Shown: in pieces, positions 28,068 through 39,518 of the stretch | Position numbering within the stretch: the first letter of the stretch is position 1 | Layout: each line of letters begins with the position of its first letter | Assembly (NCBI RefSeq): GCF_000429785.1 | Contig: NZ_AUCN01000009.1 | Span: forward strand, 372,001-436,000 | Source of the DNA: Chitinibacter tainanensis DSM 15459 | GTDB taxonomy: Bacteria > Pseudomonadota > Gammaproteobacteria > Burkholderiales > Chitinibacteraceae | Direction: 5' to 3' | DNA length: 64,000 nucleotides | Translations under genes and position numbers: made by a program | Notes under the pieces: model-generated | Told to the model about the DNA's origin: nothing | The model's database searches: none | What the model saw: only the letters and a program-made list of their open reading frames with translations

Positions 28068-28419
28068 AGCCACCGGCCAGCTTTACGGTAAACCGGCTGG
28101 CCAGACATTTGGCCAAAAGCTCGCGATGATCGCCCTGAATTTCAATCACACCGTCTTTCACGGTGCCGCCGGTACCACACTGGTTTTTCAGCGTTTTGGC
28201 CAGCGTAGCGAGCTCGAGCGCATTGAGCGGTACGCCGCGTATCACCGTCACCTGTTTGCCACCGCGGCCTTTGCTTTCGCGGCTGATGCGCACAATGCCA
28301 TCACCGGCCGGTACTGCACTTTGGGCCTGCGCGCGGCATTGGCAGGCGTTGCTGGCTTGCTGGCAGCTGGGGCAGATGCGGCCGTGTTCGGTGGAATAAA
28401 CGAGCGTGCTGGATTTCAT
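28066..28419 (-). CDS. yciH: SUI1/eIF1-type translation factor (YciH family)
   Basis: 117 residues from the ATG at 28419. An N-terminal Cys cluster (CPSCQQASNACQC) is followed by the SUI1 fold: RGGKQVTVIRGVPL, LKNQCGTGGTVKDGVIEIQG. Bacterial YciH resembles eukaryotic eIF1 and has been reported to influence initiation fidelity in vitro; its role in the cell is not settled. The stop codon lies inside the hairpin shared with def. Confidence 0.92.
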   Translation of the reverse strand: MKSSTLVYSTEHGRICPSCQQASNACQCRAQAQSAVPAGDGIVRISRESKGRGGKQVTVIRGVPLNALELATLAKTLKNQCGTGGTVKDGVIEIQGDHRELLAKCLASRFTVKLAGG

Positions 28420-28479
28420 CACTGGCTGGGCTAGACTGGGCGACTTGGGAAAGGCGTATTGTACGGCGCAGGAGGGGTG

Positions 28480-28890
28480 ATGCCGCAAGTGCAATTTATC
28501 TGGCCGGAGCTCGCGCCGCTTAGCGTCGAGGTGCCGGCAGGCACGCTGCTGATTGAGGTGGCGCGGGAGCTAACCCGCGCTGGCCACTTGCCGTTGGCTT
28601 GGCGCTGTGGGCAGGGTACTTGTGGCACTTGCCAGATTTATATTGCCCACGCGGCGAGTGGCGGCTGGATCAGCCTGAGCGGCAAAGAGCGCAATGTGCT
28701 GGTGCGGCATGCACGCATGCCGCTCAATTTACCGCTCACGATTTTAGATACGCCGCAGCAGGTGCGGCTGGCTTGCCATTATCGGGTTGAATACGATGTC
28801 TGCGTTTACCCACAGCCTTTACCTATTCAGGGTATACGTCTGCAGGCCAATCAGAATAATGAAGACCTGCCAATACCTCCGATAGATTAA
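28480..28890 (+). CDS. 2Fe-2S ferredoxin-type protein
   Basis: 136 residues from an ATG with GGAGG five bases upstream. A plant-type ferredoxin fold with CGQGTCGTC holds three cluster Cys, and a fourth lies in [11 protein letters not shown]. The partner enzyme is unknown; it may be an electron carrier for an oxygenase or reductase. Its stop codon overlaps the stop of convergent thyA by four bases, so neither gene has room for its own terminator. Confidence 0.85.
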   Translation: MPQVQFIWPELAPLSVEVPAGTLLIEVARELTRAGHLPLAWRCGQGTCGTCQIYIAHAASGGWISLSGKERNVLVRHARMPLNLPLTILDTPQQVRLACHYRVEYDVCVYPQPLPIQGIRLQANQNNEDLPIPPID

Positions 28891-29708
28891 ACTGCGACGG
28901 GCGCTTTGATGGCCGGGTAAGGGTCGTACCCTTCCAGCGTGAAGTCTTCATATTCAAAACTGAATAGATCGGTTTTGGCCGGGTTCAGTTTGAGCTGCGG
29001 TAGCGCGCGCGGTGTACGGCTGAGCTGCTCGCGTACTTGCTCGAAATGATTGCGGTAAATGTGGCAATCGCCGCCCGTCCAGATGAATTCGCCCGGTTGC
29101 AAGTCGCACACTTGCGCCAGCATCAGCACCAGCGTGGCATACGAGGCGATATTAAACGGCACACCTAAGAATAAATCTGCGCTGCGCTGATACAGCTGGC
29201 AAGAGAGCTTGCCGCGCTGATCAGCCTCGCCTGGCTGCGCGGGGGCGACATAAAACTGGAAGAAGGCATGGCAAGGCGGCAGGGCCATATTCTCGATTTC
29301 GCCCACATTCCACGCCGACACAATTATGCGCCGCGAATCAGGGTTGTGTTTGAGCTGGTCGATCACTTGGCTGATCTGGTCGATATGCCGGCCATCGCGG
29401 GTGGGCCAGCTGCGCCATTGGTAGCCATACACGGGGCCCAGCTCGCCCGTTTCGGAGGCCCATTCATCCCAAATGGTTACGCCGCGTTCTTGCAGCCAGC
29501 GCACATTGGTGTCGCCGCGCAAAAACCACAGTAATTCGTTGATGATCGATTTCAGGTGCGTTTTTTTGGTGGTCACCAGCGGAAAGCCATCGGCCAGATT
29601 AAAGCGCATCTGGTAGCCAAACACCGACACCGTGCCAGTGCCGGTACGATCTTCTTTCCCGACGCCATGATCCAGGACGTGTTGCAAGAGTTCGTGATAT
29701 TGGCGCAT
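28887..29708 (-). CDS. thyA: Thymidylate synthase
   Basis: 273 residues from the ATG at 29708, nine bases after AGGA. ThyA methylates dUMP to dTMP with methylene-tetrahydrofolate. Landmarks: [44 protein letters not shown] with the active Cys, [20 protein letters not shown] and HIYRNH. The long upstream in-frame extension is not credible. No folA gene follows, unlike many relatives. Confidence 0.97.
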   Translation of the reverse strand: MRQYHELLQHVLDHGVGKEDRTGTGTVSVFGYQMRFNLADGFPLVTTKKTHLKSIINELLWFLRGDTNVRWLQERGVTIWDEWASETGELGPVYGYQWRSWPTRDGRHIDQISQVIDQLKHNPDSRRIIVSAWNVGEIENMALPPCHAFFQFYVAPAQPGEADQRGKLSCQLYQRSADLFLGVPFNIASYATLVLMLAQVCDLQPGEFIWTGGDCHIYRNHFEQVREQLSRTPRALPQLKLNPAKTDLFSFEYEDFTLEGYDPYPAIKAPVAV

Positions 29709-29829
29709 GGTGGGCATTCCTTTGAATGAGCAGGAAAACAAGCGCCAGCGGTTTTGAGCGCTGGCGCCAATCAATCTATGGCTATTGTACCGTGCTAGGC
29801 CTGCTTTGGGGATGCGGGCATCCCCGGCT

Positions 29830-31914
29830 TTACGCCTGCGGCAGGTGGGCTGCGACCACCTCGGCGGCTGGCAGCGTGACGATAAAGCGGGCGCCCTGGC
29901 CAAACTGGCTTTCGCAGCGGATTTGCCCAAACACGGCTTCCACCAGTTTTTTGGTAATCGATAAGCCCAGCCCCGTGGTGTGCTCGCCACCGGTTGGGCG
30001 GGCCGAGAGACGGCTAAATTTCTTGAACAGCAGATTCATTTCGTGCGGCGCGATGCCCGGGCCATGGTCGGTGACGCTGATTTCCACATCCTGATCAACG
30101 GCTTGGGCGCTGATTTCAATCCGCTGCTCATTGGGCGAATACTTCACGGCGTTGGAGAGTAGATTATCCACGATTTGCCACAGCGCTTGCCGATCGGTGC
30201 GCACTTGCAGCCCTGTTGGCGTGTAATGCAGGGTTTGCTGTTTGCTGGCTACCCGGGGGCGCCAGCCGGCGATGGCGTCATGGATCAGCTCATCCAGATC
30301 CACCACTTCGATCTGCATTTGTACCGAGCCGGCTTCAAGGGCGTCGTGTTCTAGCAGATTGCTGATAATACGCTGCATGCGCCCGGCCAGTAGCTGGATG
30401 CCATCAAGGCGATCTTTGATTTTTTCCGGTGGCCAATTATCTAGGCGTTCACCCAAAAGGCTGGCCATGCCCTGAATGCTGGCGACCGGGTTTTTCAGGT
30501 CATGCGCGGCAATGGCCAGAAGCTCGTTCTTTTCTTGATTGAGATATTTCAACGCCTCATTGGCCGCTTCCAGCTGCAGATTGCGCGTGGCGAGCTCTTG
30601 GGTGCGGTCGGTGACCAGCTCTTCCAAATGCAGACGATGTGATTGCACGGTGTGCGACATATCGTTAAACGTGCGCGCCAGCTCGCCAATTTCGTCGCTG
30701 CGGTGCAGGTCAAGCTGATTGCTGGTTTTGCCGGCCGCCAGGCTGCGAATGGCGTTTTTCAGGCGATCCAGTGGCAGTGCGACATCTTTACGCAGCACCA
30801 TGGCCAATAACCCCAACTCGATGGCAAGCGCAATAATGCCCAAGATCAGCACCATGCTGGCGGCCCAGGCGGCTTTTTCTTCCAGTAGCCGCTTCGGATA
30901 CACCGTCACAAACACCCAGTTGGCGCCTTTGATTGGCACAATCCCTAGCCAGTTGCGGCCATCCGGGCTTTCAATAAAGCGCTCTTTGGGCGGGGCTTTG
31001 CTCACGGCCTCGTATAAATCATGCATTGCTGGGCTGATTTTGCGCATATCCAGCTTGCCCTGGTGCTCCTGGATTTTACCCATGTAGTCCGGGTGGGCAA
31101 TCAGATAGCCATTGCGGGTGAAAATCAGATTGTGGGTGCCGGGAATATTGACCGTATTGGTGCGGGTGATGAGCTGCTCTAGGGGAATATCCTGCCCAAT
31201 CCCGCCCAGATATTGGCCCAGATAATCCAGCGGGGTCACCACTGAGATCATCCATTCCAGCGCTTGTTTGTCGTAGTAAATACCGGTCCAGAACGTGCTG
31301 CGCGACGGATTACGCTCGGGCAGGGCGCCAAGCTCGGTGTCGAGGTCTTCGGCAAAATCATCGACCGAGCCATTGCGCGCATAGTTGAGCTTCGGCAGAT
31401 ACATCAAGCTCACGTCGGAGACATTCAGATCGATAAAGGTATCGTAACTGCGGGCCCGATAGGCCGGGCCATACTGGCTAAGTACCTGCTGCGCCAGCAC
31501 CACTTGCCGCATCAGCTCGGGCGTGTGTTTGGTGGTGGGCAGCATGGCTACGGTGGCCTGATGTTCAAAATCATCCAGCTCAGGGCGGACCCGCCACATG
31601 CCATCGCGATCTTGCTTGAGTAGATGGTAAAACTGGCTGCTGACATCGGTGTTTTGCAGCAGCGCATAGCGGCGCACAAATTCGTCGCGAATCAGCTTGG
31701 TATTGGCTTCGGCGCCGAGGAAAAGTTCGCTTTCCAGCTGGCTGCGGGTTTCGATGTATTTACCCAGATTGGCAAGCGCCTCTTCTTGCAGGCGTACATA
31801 GCTGTAGTAGTAGCTGAGGGCTGAAATCAGGCAGGCGGCGAGGGCGATGCGCAGTGCCATACTGCGCAAAACACGGCGAAACAGGCTGCTGGTGGCGTAA
31901 TTGTGCGAGTTCAT
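29830..31914 (-). CDS. Membrane sensor histidine kinase with extracytoplasmic Cache domain
   Basis: 694 residues. A first membrane helix spans about 20-40, a large periplasmic double-Cache-like sensor about 45-345, a second helix 352-374, a HAMP linker 375-430, a coiled coil, HisKA with the phosphorylated His H471 in [13 protein letters not shown], and HATPase with N-box ([12 protein letters not shown]), DHGPGIAP and TTGLGLSI. It probably senses a small molecule outside the membrane. No response regulator gene is nearby, so it is an orphan kinase. It has HDLKNP rather than HELRTP, a less common H-box type. Confidence 0.93.
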   Translation of the reverse strand: MNSHNYATSSLFRRVLRSMALRIALAACLISALSYYYSYVRLQEEALANLGKYIETRSQLESELFLGAEANTKLIRDEFVRRYALLQNTDVSSQFYHLLKQDRDGMWRVRPELDDFEHQATVAMLPTTKHTPELMRQVVLAQQVLSQYGPAYRARSYDTFIDLNVSDVSLMYLPKLNYARNGSVDDFAEDLDTELGALPERNPSRSTFWTGIYYDKQALEWMISVVTPLDYLGQYLGGIGQDIPLEQLITRTNTVNIPGTHNLIFTRNGYLIAHPDYMGKIQEHQGKLDMRKISPAMHDLYEAVSKAPPKERFIESPDGRNWLGIVPIKGANWVFVTVYPKRLLEEKAAWAASMVLILGIIALAIELGLLAMVLRKDVALPLDRLKNAIRSLAAGKTSNQLDLHRSDEIGELARTFNDMSHTVQSHRLHLEELVTDRTQELATRNLQLEAANEALKYLNQEKNELLAIAAHDLKNPVASIQGMASLLGERLDNWPPEKIKDRLDGIQLLAGRMQRIISNLLEHDALEAGSVQMQIEVVDLDELIHDAIAGWRPRVASKQQTLHYTPTGLQVRTDRQALWQIVDNLLSNAVKYSPNEQRIEISAQAVDQDVEISVTDHGPGIAPHEMNLLFKKFSRLSARPTGGEHTTGLGLSITKKLVEAVFGQIRCESQFGQGARFIVTLPAAEVVAAHLPQA

Positions 31915-31995
31915 GCCAGCACAATATCAGCTCAGGCGGTAAGCTGGCAAAAAGCTTTACATTTTCTCACGAACTTGTCGTTACAAAGCAAAAGC

Positions 31996-32553
31996 TTAGC
32001 TTTCGATTTTGCAGTACTCGACGGCGATGATTTCCAGCTCTTCCAGCCCTTGTGGCGTGCGCAGGGTGACCACATCGCCTTCACGGGCTTTGAGCAGTGC
32101 CCGCGCCACAGGCGAAGTCCAGCTGATGTGGTTTTTTTGGAAATTGGTTTCATCGATGCCGACGATACTGACGGTTTCCTCGCGGCCATCTTCACGCAGA
32201 TACGTCACGGTGGCGCTAAAAAACACCTGATCCGTGGCTTCGCGGGTTTCCGGGTCGATGACTTCGGCGTTTTCTAGCCGCTTGCTCAGAAAGCGAATGC
32301 GACGGTCGATCTCGCGCAGGCGGCGTTTACCATACTGATAATCAGCATTTTCCGAGCGATCCCCATTGCTGGCCGCCCAATTCACCACTTGGGTAACGTG
32401 CGGCCGCTCTTTATGCACCAGCTCGTACAGCTCATTTTTCATGCGCTGCCAGCCTGGTGGGGTCATGTAGTTTTTGCTGCCCTGCGGGACTTTCAGCTCC
32501 GCCGGCAGCTCGTCGTCATCGTGCTCGGTTTCTTTGGTAAACGCTTTGCTCAT
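31996..32553 (-). CDS. greB: Transcription elongation factor GreB
   Basis: 185 residues. GreB rescues backtracked RNA polymerase by stimulating transcript cleavage. MTPPGWQRMKNELYELVHKERP and GDRSENADYQYGKRRL form the coiled coil with its acidic tip (D/E residues), and the C-terminal FKBP-like domain has DETNFQKNHISWTSPVARAL. The ISWTSPVA segment marks GreB rather than GreA. It has an extra acidic N-terminus (ETEHDDDELP). Confidence 0.95.
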   Translation of the reverse strand: MSKAFTKETEHDDDELPAELKVPQGSKNYMTPPGWQRMKNELYELVHKERPHVTQVVNWAASNGDRSENADYQYGKRRLREIDRRIRFLSKRLENAEVIDPETREATDQVFFSATVTYLREDGREETVSIVGIDETNFQKNHISWTSPVARALLKAREGDVVTLRTPQGLEELEIIAVEYCKIES

Positions 32554-32569
32554 GATCTTTCAGCAAGGT

Positions 32570-33745
32570 TTAGCGTGGTTTCACGGTGCCGGTAATGGTG
32601 AGATTGGCCCATTTCATGATCGAGAGTACTTCAGTCTCGGATAATTCATAAAACTGACCGCGTTTCAGGCGCCCGGGTAGGCGGAAAGTACCAAAGCGGA
32701 TCCGCATTAGTCGGCTAACCACCAGTTCGAAATGTTCGAACATCCGGCGTACCTCACGATTCCGACCTTCCTTCAATACCACGTGGTACCAATGGTTTTT
32801 GCCTTCGCCGCCGCGATCTTCAATCCGGCTAAAGTTGGCTGGGCCATCATCAAGCTCAACCCCATTTACCAGCTGTTTCATTTGCTCTGGCGTCAGTTGC
32901 CCGTGCACCCGTACGGCGTATTCGCGCTCGACTTCAAAGCTCGGATGCATCATGCGGTTGGCTAATTCACCCGAGGTGGTGAACAGCAGCAGGCCGGAGG
33001 TATTAAAGTCCAATCGGCCAATCGCTACCCATTTGCTGGAAGAAATCCGCTTGAGGCGATCAAACACCGTAACACGGCCTTCCGGGTCATCGCGGCTTAC
33101 CAGTTCGCCCTCTTGTTTGTGATACATGATGATGCGAGGCAGGCGATCTGGCCATTTCAGCGGTACGCGTTTGCCATCGATCCGTACTTCATCACCAGGG
33201 CTGACTTTGCTGCCCAGATCGGCGATTTTGCCATTGATACTGACACGGCCAGCTTCGATGACTTCTTCCATTTCGCGGCGCGAACCCACGCCTGAGAAGG
33301 CCAGTACTTTTTGCAGGCGATCGTCGCCTAGCTGATCGGTAGTAACGCGCTTTTCTCGCAGTTGTTTGCGGATAGCCACTTCGTGTTGCGACGCCTGCCG
33401 TTGTGGCATTTTCTTGGCGCGCTTTACAGAAGTTTTGACTTTGCTATCGCGAATAACGGTTTTGGTGGTTTCCGGGGTAGTGCTGGCGTCTGGCAGACCT
33501 TGCACTTCGCGCGCTGCCGCAGTTTTGGCGATGGCTTGCGCGACCATCTTGCTCAGGCCCGAAGTAGGAGACTGGCGGGCCGTGCTGATTTTTTTACTAC
33601 CGGTTGAGCGGCCCATGTTTGGCCCGGCCAGCGTGGATGACTTGGCGGTGGCGGTTTTACGCTGGCCAAATGAAGCACGCTGTTGATCGTTGGCGCGCGC
33701 TTCGCGAATGGCGGGTTGCGGGCGTCGGGCTTTGGTGGTTTTCAT
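32570..33745 (-). CDS. rluB: Ribosomal large subunit pseudouridine synthase B (RluB family)
   Basis: 391 residues from the ATG at 33745. The C-terminal ~250 residues are a normal RluB: S4 domain (DRLQKVLAFSGVGSRREMEE), catalytic Asp in VAIGRLDFNTSGLLLFT, and GRNREVRRMFEHF. RluB modifies U2605 of 23S rRNA. Residues 1-135 are an unusually long, Lys/Arg/Ala/Thr/Ser-rich and probably disordered extension that E. coli RluB lacks at this end; it may help RNA binding. GreB follows 16 bases later, so the two are likely cotranscribed. Confidence 0.93.
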   Translation of the reverse strand: MKTTKARRPQPAIREARANDQQRASFGQRKTATAKSSTLAGPNMGRSTGSKKISTARQSPTSGLSKMVAQAIAKTAAAREVQGLPDASTTPETTKTVIRDSKVKTSVKRAKKMPQRQASQHEVAIRKQLREKRVTTDQLGDDRLQKVLAFSGVGSRREMEEVIEAGRVSINGKIADLGSKVSPGDEVRIDGKRVPLKWPDRLPRIIMYHKQEGELVSRDDPEGRVTVFDRLKRISSSKWVAIGRLDFNTSGLLLFTTSGELANRMMHPSFEVEREYAVRVHGQLTPEQMKQLVNGVELDDGPANFSRIEDRGGEGKNHWYHVVLKEGRNREVRRMFEHFELVVSRLMRIRFGTFRLPGRLKRGQFYELSETEVLSIMKWANLTITGTVKPR

Positions 33746-33802
33746 GGGCAAATCAAATCCGTGGAATAACAGTCCATTATACTGGCTTTGGCGCTAAAAA
33801 AG

Positions 33803-33827
33803 AAAAAAGGCCGCGCATGGCGGCCTG
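33803..33827 (-). terminator. Terminator of the gene at 33843-34298
   Basis: On the minus strand AGGCCGCC-ATG-CGCGGCCT (imperfect stem) is followed by six T and a T-rich tract, 16 bases after the stop. Confidence 0.85.
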
Positions 33828-33842
33828 CGGAGCGGGTAGTGC

Positions 33843-34298
33843 TTAGGCTTCATTGGTAAAGAAAGCGATGCTACCGATGCTGGTCATGCCCAGATTAAAG
33901 ACCTGGCCGCGCATTTCTTCGCCGCCCTGATCCAGCTCCAGCCGGCGCTGGATTTCAAACAGCACCTCGATTTCCTTAAACCATTTCAGTAGCCGGGTAT
34001 CTTGATTCAGATACTGCTCGATGGCGGCTTTATTAGGATGATCTCCCACCACCATCACGCCACCGGCGCTGGTGCTGCGCAGCTGATAGGCAGGGGGCAC
34101 CTGCACATGAGCATGGATACTGAGGTGGCTGGCAAGGTCTTCGCCAAAGCGGCGCAGCTCGTGCGCGGTACGGGCTTTAAAGTCGCTGAGCTCGATGCCG
34201 CTTTGCTGATCGCCGGCTTTTAGCAAGCGGGCGAGGTCGAGCAAAGTAGTGCCTTGTTGATCAACAATAGGTGTTGCCAGATCAGAGACCGAGTTCAT
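33843..34298 (-). CDS. Hypothetical protein
   Basis: 151 residues from the ATG at 34298, which has AAGGA seven bases upstream. Soluble and mixed alpha/beta: LLDLARLLKAGDQQSGIELSDF, a middle with AYQLRSTSAGGVMVVGDH, and a C-terminus ending IGSIAFFTNEA. I do not recognise the family. Its own terminator follows, and mutS lies upstream at 96 bases, so it may be a separate unit. Confidence 0.6.
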   Translation of the reverse strand: MNSVSDLATPIVDQQGTTLLDLARLLKAGDQQSGIELSDFKARTAHELRRFGEDLASHLSIHAHVQVPPAYQLRSTSAGGVMVVGDHPNKAAIEQYLNQDTRLLKWFKEIEVLFEIQRRLELDQGGEEMRGQVFNLGMTSIGSIAFFTNEA

Positions 34299-34393
34299 AA
34301 CAAATCCTTGCAAGTGGTGATGACTATGTACTGAGCTTAGTGAAGCCAAGCGCCCAAAGCAGGGTAAATATTGCCGAAGTTCTACCTGCCGCG

Positions 34394-36961
34394 CTAGACC
34401 ATGCCCTTGAGTTTATAGATGATCTCCAGCGCTTCGCGCGGGCTAAGTTCATCAGGGTTTACCCTAGCTAATTCATCCACGGCCGGATGGGCTTCCGGCT
34501 CGGAATCAGCTGCCAATGTGGGTGCAAATAGATCAGCCTGCAAGCTATGGGTGAAGCTCGATTGTTCTAGCTCAAGTAATTTGCGTTTAGCATGGCGAAT
34601 CACCTCGCGCGGCACCCCCGCGAGGCTGGCGACGGCCACCCCATAGCTTTGCGAAGCTGGGCCTTCTTGCACGGCATGCAGGAACACAATGCGGTCTTTG
34701 TGCTCCACTGCGTCTAGGTGCACATTGGCCACTTGCTGGTAATCTTGGGCCAGACGCGTCAGCTCAAAATAGTGCGTGGCAAATAGCGTATAGCTGCGGT
34801 TTTTCTCGATCAGCGCTTTCGCGATCGACCAGGCCAGTGCCAGGCCATCAAATGTCGAGGTGCCCCGGCCCACTTCATCCATGAGCACCAAGCTATGCTC
34901 ACCCGAGTTATTCAGGATATTCGCGGTTTCGGTCATCTCCACCATAAAGGTTGAGCGCCCGCCGGCCAGATCATCGCTGGCGCCAATACGGGTAAAGATG
35001 CGGTCAATTTGCCCGATCCGCGCGCTACTGGCTGGTACATAGGCGCCCACATGGGCTAGGAGCACAATCAAGGCTACTTGGCGCATATAGGTCGATTTAC
35101 CGCCCATATTCGGGCCGGTAATCAGCAGTAATTTGCGCCCAAGGTGAAAATCCACGCTATTGGGAATGAAATCATCAATTTGGGCTTCGACAACCGGATG
35201 GCGGCCGGCGTCGATCTGCAGCACGTGTTCTTGGCAAAACTCCGGCGCCACATAGCCCGAATGCTCGGCCCGCTGGGCCAAACACACCAAGACATCCAGC
35301 GTGGCAACGGCGCTGGCGGCCAGCCGCAGCGCGGCTAAATGGGCTTGGAGGGCCTCTAAAACGCCGTCGTAGAGTTGTTTTTCCAGTGCCAGCGCCCGCT
35401 CGTTGGCCGAAAGGGCTTTTTCTTCAAATTGCTTTAGCTCCGGCGTGATATAGCGCTCGGCGTTTTTCATGGTTTGCCGGCGGCGATAGTCATCAGGCAC
35501 CTGACCGGTGTAGGAATTGGTCACTTCAATAAAGAAGCCGGCCACACGGTTGTATTCCACCCGCAGATTGGCAATGCCGGTGCGCTCACGCTCGCGCGCT
35601 TCCAGCTGGGTGAGAAATTCGCCGCAGTTATTCTGTATGCCGCGCAGCTCGTCTAGCTCGGCCGAGTAGCCATCCGCAATCACCCCGCCTTCGCGAATCA
35701 CCACGCCCGGCTCGGGCTGGATGGCCGCGGCCAGTTGCGCATGAATCGCTGGCTCCGCCGCCAGCGCTTGGCTCAGGCCTGCAAACAGCCCTTCATTGGG
35801 TAATTGCGCTGCCAGCGTGGGTAATACGGCCAAGCTGTCACGCAGGCTGGCCAGATCGCGCGGGCGGGCCGATTTAAGCGCAATGCGCGCCACGATGCGC
35901 TCGATGTCGGCTATTTCACGCAGCTGCGCATGCAGGCTGGGGCCATCGCCGCGATCCAGCAGGGTGCCAATGGCGGCTTGGCGCTCCAGAATCCGGGTGT
36001 GTTGACGCAGCGGATGGTGCAGCCATTGGGCCAAGAGGCGCGAGCCCATGCCGGTGGCGCAATGATCCAGTAGCGAGAATAGCGTGGGGGCTGCTTCACC
36101 GCGAATGGTTTCGGTCAGCTCCAGATTGCGGCGGGTGGCGGCATCCAGCTCGATAAACTGGCTGTGGCTTTCTACCCGCAAACCCGCCAGTGGCGGCAGT
36201 GTGCCGCCCTGCGTGCTGCGTACGTATTCGAGCAAAGCGCCAGCAGCGCCCAGCGCCAGCAGTGGCTCGCCCACGCCAAACCCGGCCAGATCATGCACGG
36301 CAAAGTGGCGCGTGAGCAGGCGCTCGGCATTGGCCGCATCAAATTGCCAAATGGGTAGCCGGCGCACCGGCACGCGCAGCTGATCAAACAGCGATAGCTC
36401 GGCTTCGTCGCTGAGCAAGATTTCCGCCGGGCGCAGGCGTTCTAGCTCGGAGGCGAGTTTTTCGGCCTCGGTATCCAGGAGGGCAAAATCGCTTGAGGCC
36501 AGCGAGAGCCAGGCCAGGCCCATTTTGCCGCGCTGCATGCGAATGGCCAGCACGCGGTTTTCTTGTTTGTCATCCAGCAGCGCCGCATCGGTGAGGGTGC
36601 CGGGCGTGATCACCCGCATCACTTTGCGCTCGACCGGGCCCTTGCTGGTAGCGGGGTCGCCCACTTGCTCGCAAATGGCCGCCGATTCGCCCATTCGTAC
36701 CAATTTTGCGAGGTACGGCTCCAGCGAATGAAATGGCACGCCGGCCATTTTAATGGGCTCGCCGGCGCTGCTGCCGCGGGTGGTGAGGGTAATGTCCAGC
36801 AGCCGGGCGGCTTTGACCGCATCGTCGTAGAACAGTTCGTAAAAGTCGCCCATGCGGTAAAACACCAGCTTATCGGGGTGCTGGGCTTTCAGCGCCAGAT
36901 ACTGAACCATCATCGGCGTATGTTGAGGGGCACTTTGTTCGCTGCTGTTCTTTTTGGCCAT
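34394..36961 (-). CDS. mutS: DNA mismatch repair protein MutS
   Basis: 855 residues, full length. The mismatch-reading Phe is in [18 protein letters not shown], the clamp and lever domains follow, and the ABC ATPase has Walker [14 protein letters not shown] and Walker [16 protein letters not shown]. MutS binds mispairs and recruits MutL. The start is the ATG right after a TAGGGTATAG stretch; tilS lies 36 bases upstream on the same strand. Confidence 0.98.
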   Translation of the reverse strand: MAKKNSSEQSAPQHTPMMVQYLALKAQHPDKLVFYRMGDFYELFYDDAVKAARLLDITLTTRGSSAGEPIKMAGVPFHSLEPYLAKLVRMGESAAICEQVGDPATSKGPVERKVMRVITPGTLTDAALLDDKQENRVLAIRMQRGKMGLAWLSLASSDFALLDTEAEKLASELERLRPAEILLSDEAELSLFDQLRVPVRRLPIWQFDAANAERLLTRHFAVHDLAGFGVGEPLLALGAAGALLEYVRSTQGGTLPPLAGLRVESHSQFIELDAATRRNLELTETIRGEAAPTLFSLLDHCATGMGSRLLAQWLHHPLRQHTRILERQAAIGTLLDRGDGPSLHAQLREIADIERIVARIALKSARPRDLASLRDSLAVLPTLAAQLPNEGLFAGLSQALAAEPAIHAQLAAAIQPEPGVVIREGGVIADGYSAELDELRGIQNNCGEFLTQLEARERERTGIANLRVEYNRVAGFFIEVTNSYTGQVPDDYRRRQTMKNAERYITPELKQFEEKALSANERALALEKQLYDGVLEALQAHLAALRLAASAVATLDVLVCLAQRAEHSGYVAPEFCQEHVLQIDAGRHPVVEAQIDDFIPNSVDFHLGRKLLLITGPNMGGKSTYMRQVALIVLLAHVGAYVPASSARIGQIDRIFTRIGASDDLAGGRSTFMVEMTETANILNNSGEHSLVLMDEVGRGTSTFDGLALAWSIAKALIEKNRSYTLFATHYFELTRLAQDYQQVANVHLDAVEHKDRIVFLHAVQEGPASQSYGVAVASLAGVPREVIRHAKRKLLELEQSSFTHSLQADLFAPTLAADSEPEAHPAVDELARVNPDELSPREALEIIYKLKGMV

Positions 36962-36997
36962 AGGGTATAGCTTGCTAGGTATTGTTGATATTAGGTT

Positions 36998-38443
36998 TTA
37001 GGCTGATACATGGGCGGGGTAGGGCTGCCAGATTGGCAGCAAACCGATTTCATCGGCTGCCACTTGCCACGCCGCCGCACACCCGACGCCGGGCATGGCT
37101 ACCAGCTCATCTGCAATGGTGATTAGCGGGGTCGTTTCGCGCAACCATGGCGCAATGCCCAGCGTTTGGCAATGGGCTTTGAGTGAACGCGTGGGGCGCT
37201 GTGGCCCGAGCTTGAGCGTTTCGCCGCCGTGCCGGCCGCGCACGGCCCAGCCTTGAACCAGCAAAGCGGGCTTGAGCCCCGCGCCTTGCGCGGCTTGCCA
37301 ATACAGTGCGCCTTGCCAACCGGGCAGATCAATCCGCTCACCGCCCTGCGGCGGCTGGTCAAATTGCCGCGCTGGCCCAGCGTGATCACGCGCGCTGCAC
37401 AGATACAGCTGCCCACGATAGCGGCGCACGGCCGCACCGCGCCAGACCAGCGCCGGATGCGTGTCGGCCTCGGCTTCGAGCGCTGTGCGCAGTAATTCAT
37501 TAAATGCCCGTAATTCCAGCACCATGCCGGCGCGGGCCAGCCAGTGGCGCAGGGCATTGTGTTGGCGCACGGTGCTCAGTGTTTGCCATTGCGCCAGATT
37601 AAGCGCGCCCAGCGGCGCGGCGCTTTCATCAAGGCAATGGGCGAGATCTTGCTGCGCGATTTCCTGCTGCAATTCGTGGGCTTGTGCCTGATGTATGGCG
37701 CTGCGGGCCAATAAGGTTAAGGCTTGTGGCGTGATACCCTCAATGGTCGGGATTAGCGTTTGACGAATGTGGTTGCGCTTAAAGCTCGGGTCAGCATTGC
37801 TTTCGTCGGTAATCCAGCGCAGTTGCTGCGCCTGCGCGTAGCTTTCCAGCTCTGCCCGGCTGATGCCTAAGAAGGGGCGCAGTAGGGCTGTCGTGGTTTG
37901 GTCATGCTGCGGGGCTTGTAGGGTCCGTTCACGTGGCATGGCAGCTAGGCCCGCCGGGCCAGCGCCGCGCAGCAGATTCAGTAGCAAGGTTTCAGCCTGA
38001 TCGTTCAGGTGATGGGCCAGCACAATGGCTTCGCAGGCTTGCTGCGCGTACACCTGATAACGCTGCTGGCGCGCACTGCCTTCCAGGCCTAGCCCGTTGT
38101 CGCGCGCGACATTCACCTGCACGACCACGCACTCGATGTGCAGGGCGCTGGCCACCTGCTGGGAGTGCACTGCCCAGTGCCCGGCATTGGGCGAGAGGCC
38201 ATGATGCACATGCACGGCGCTGAGCGTAAAGCCTAGCTCGGCTTGTAGGCCGGCCAGCCAGTGCAGCAACACGGTGGAATCGAGCCCGCCCGAAAAGCCC
38301 ACACACAGGCGCGGGAAGGCACAACGGGAGCCGTAGCTCCCGTTGTTGGTTTCTGTTTGCGCGCGCGAACGCTCACAAAACTCGGCGATGAAGGCCTTGG
38401 CCTGCGCCCACTCAGGCGCTGGCTTCTTCTTTGAACTTACCAT
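36998..38443 (-). CDS. tilS: tRNA(Ile)-lysidine synthetase
   Basis: 481 residues. TilS ligates lysine to C34 of the minor tRNA-Ile so that it reads AUA. The PP-loop is [17 protein letters not shown] near residue 50, [21 protein letters not shown] is the next conserved element, and the C-terminal substrate-binding domain ends after [11 protein letters not shown]. The first ~45 residues are extra compared with E. coli TilS. Its start overlaps the end of accA by 32 bases, so the two are coupled. Confidence 0.95.
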   Translation of the reverse strand: MVSSKKKPAPEWAQAKAFIAEFCERSRAQTETNNGSYGSRCAFPRLCVGFSGGLDSTVLLHWLAGLQAELGFTLSAVHVHHGLSPNAGHWAVHSQQVASALHIECVVVQVNVARDNGLGLEGSARQQRYQVYAQQACEAIVLAHHLNDQAETLLLNLLRGAGPAGLAAMPRERTLQAPQHDQTTTALLRPFLGISRAELESYAQAQQLRWITDESNADPSFKRNHIRQTLIPTIEGITPQALTLLARSAIHQAQAHELQQEIAQQDLAHCLDESAAPLGALNLAQWQTLSTVRQHNALRHWLARAGMVLELRAFNELLRTALEAEADTHPALVWRGAAVRRYRGQLYLCSARDHAGPARQFDQPPQGGERIDLPGWQGALYWQAAQGAGLKPALLVQGWAVRGRHGGETLKLGPQRPTRSLKAHCQTLGIAPWLRETTPLITIADELVAMPGVGCAAAWQVAADEIGLLPIWQPYPAHVSA

Positions 38444-39380
38444 ATTCCATCAGGCGATCGAAGCGGGCATCCAAGAGCTCGTCGACACTTTTTGCTTTCA
38501 GGGTTTTGAGCGAATCGGCAATCGATTTTTTCAAAGTCGCCATCATTTCCTGCGGATTGCGATGTGCGCCACCCACTGGCTCGGTGACCACTTTATCGAT
38601 CAGGCCCAAGGTTTTGAGGCGGCTAGCGGTAATGCCCAGTGCTTCGGCCGCATCGGCGGCACGCTCGGCAGTTTTCCACAAGATCGTTGCGCAACCTTCC
38701 GGCGAAATGACCGAATAGGTTGAGTATTGCAACATCTGTACCACGTCACCCACGGCAATCGCCAAGGCACCGCCTGAGCCACCCTCACCAATCACCGTGC
38801 AAATCACCGGCACGCGCAGTTTGGCCATCTCATACAGATTACGGCCAATCGCTTCCGATTGCCCACGCTCTTCCGCGCCAATCCCGGGGTAAGCACCCGG
38901 GGTGTCAACAAAGGTAATGACGGGGATGTTGAATTTTTCGGCCAATTTCATCAGGCGCAAGGCTTTACGATAGCCTTCCGGACGGGGCATGCCGAAATTG
39001 CGGGCGATTTTTTCTTTGGTATCGCGGCCTTTCTGATGGCCAATCACCATCACGCTCTGACCATTAAAGCGGGCCAAGCCGCCTACAATCGCCAGATCAT
39101 CGGCAAAAGCGCGATCGCCGTGCAATTCCTGAAAATCGGTAAACAGACCTGCGATGTAATCGTAGGTATAAGGCCGTTGCGGATGACGGGAAACCTGCGA
39201 AATCTGCCATGGCGTGAGCTTGGCGTAGATGTTCTTGGTTAATTCCTGGCTTTTCTTTTCCAGGTGTGAGATTTCTACCGAAATATCAACGGCCGAATCG
39301 TCCTGCACGTAGCGCAGCTCTTCGATCTTGTTTTCAAGCTCGGCAACCGATTGCTCGAAGTCAAGGAAGGTGGTTTTCAT
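38412..39380 (-). CDS. accA: Acetyl-CoA carboxylase carboxyltransferase subunit alpha
   Basis: 322 residues from the ATG at 39380 ([16 protein letters not shown]). AccA with AccD moves the carboxyl group from biotin to acetyl-CoA. Seen: [57 protein letters not shown], and [15 protein letters not shown]. The 3' end overlaps tilS. accD is not in the window. Confidence 0.98.
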   Translation of the reverse strand: MKTTFLDFEQSVAELENKIEELRYVQDDSAVDISVEISHLEKKSQELTKNIYAKLTPWQISQVSRHPQRPYTYDYIAGLFTDFQELHGDRAFADDLAIVGGLARFNGQSVMVIGHQKGRDTKEKIARNFGMPRPEGYRKALRLMKLAEKFNIPVITFVDTPGAYPGIGAEERGQSEAIGRNLYEMAKLRVPVICTVIGEGGSGGALAIAVGDVVQMLQYSTYSVISPEGCATILWKTAERAADAAEALGITASRLKTLGLIDKVVTEPVGGAHRNPQEMMATLKKSIADSLKTLKAKSVDELLDARFDRLMEYGKFKEEASA

Positions 39381-39518
39381 GCTGTAAAACTCCAGAAGCG
39401 CCACGGATAGCGCAGACAGGCGGGCACGATCCCGCCTTAAAATTTCGCGCAATCATACAGCAACAGCTCACCGTGACCAAGCTGACAGGCTGGGTTTTAG
39501 CTGTTGCGGTGCGGCAAA

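Noticed and set aside
29709-29990. A 94-residue N-terminal extension of thyA in frame
   Set aside because: It is Arg/Pro/Ser-rich, lacks family similarity and runs into the neighbouring kinase gene, while a good ribosome site precedes the ATG at 29708.
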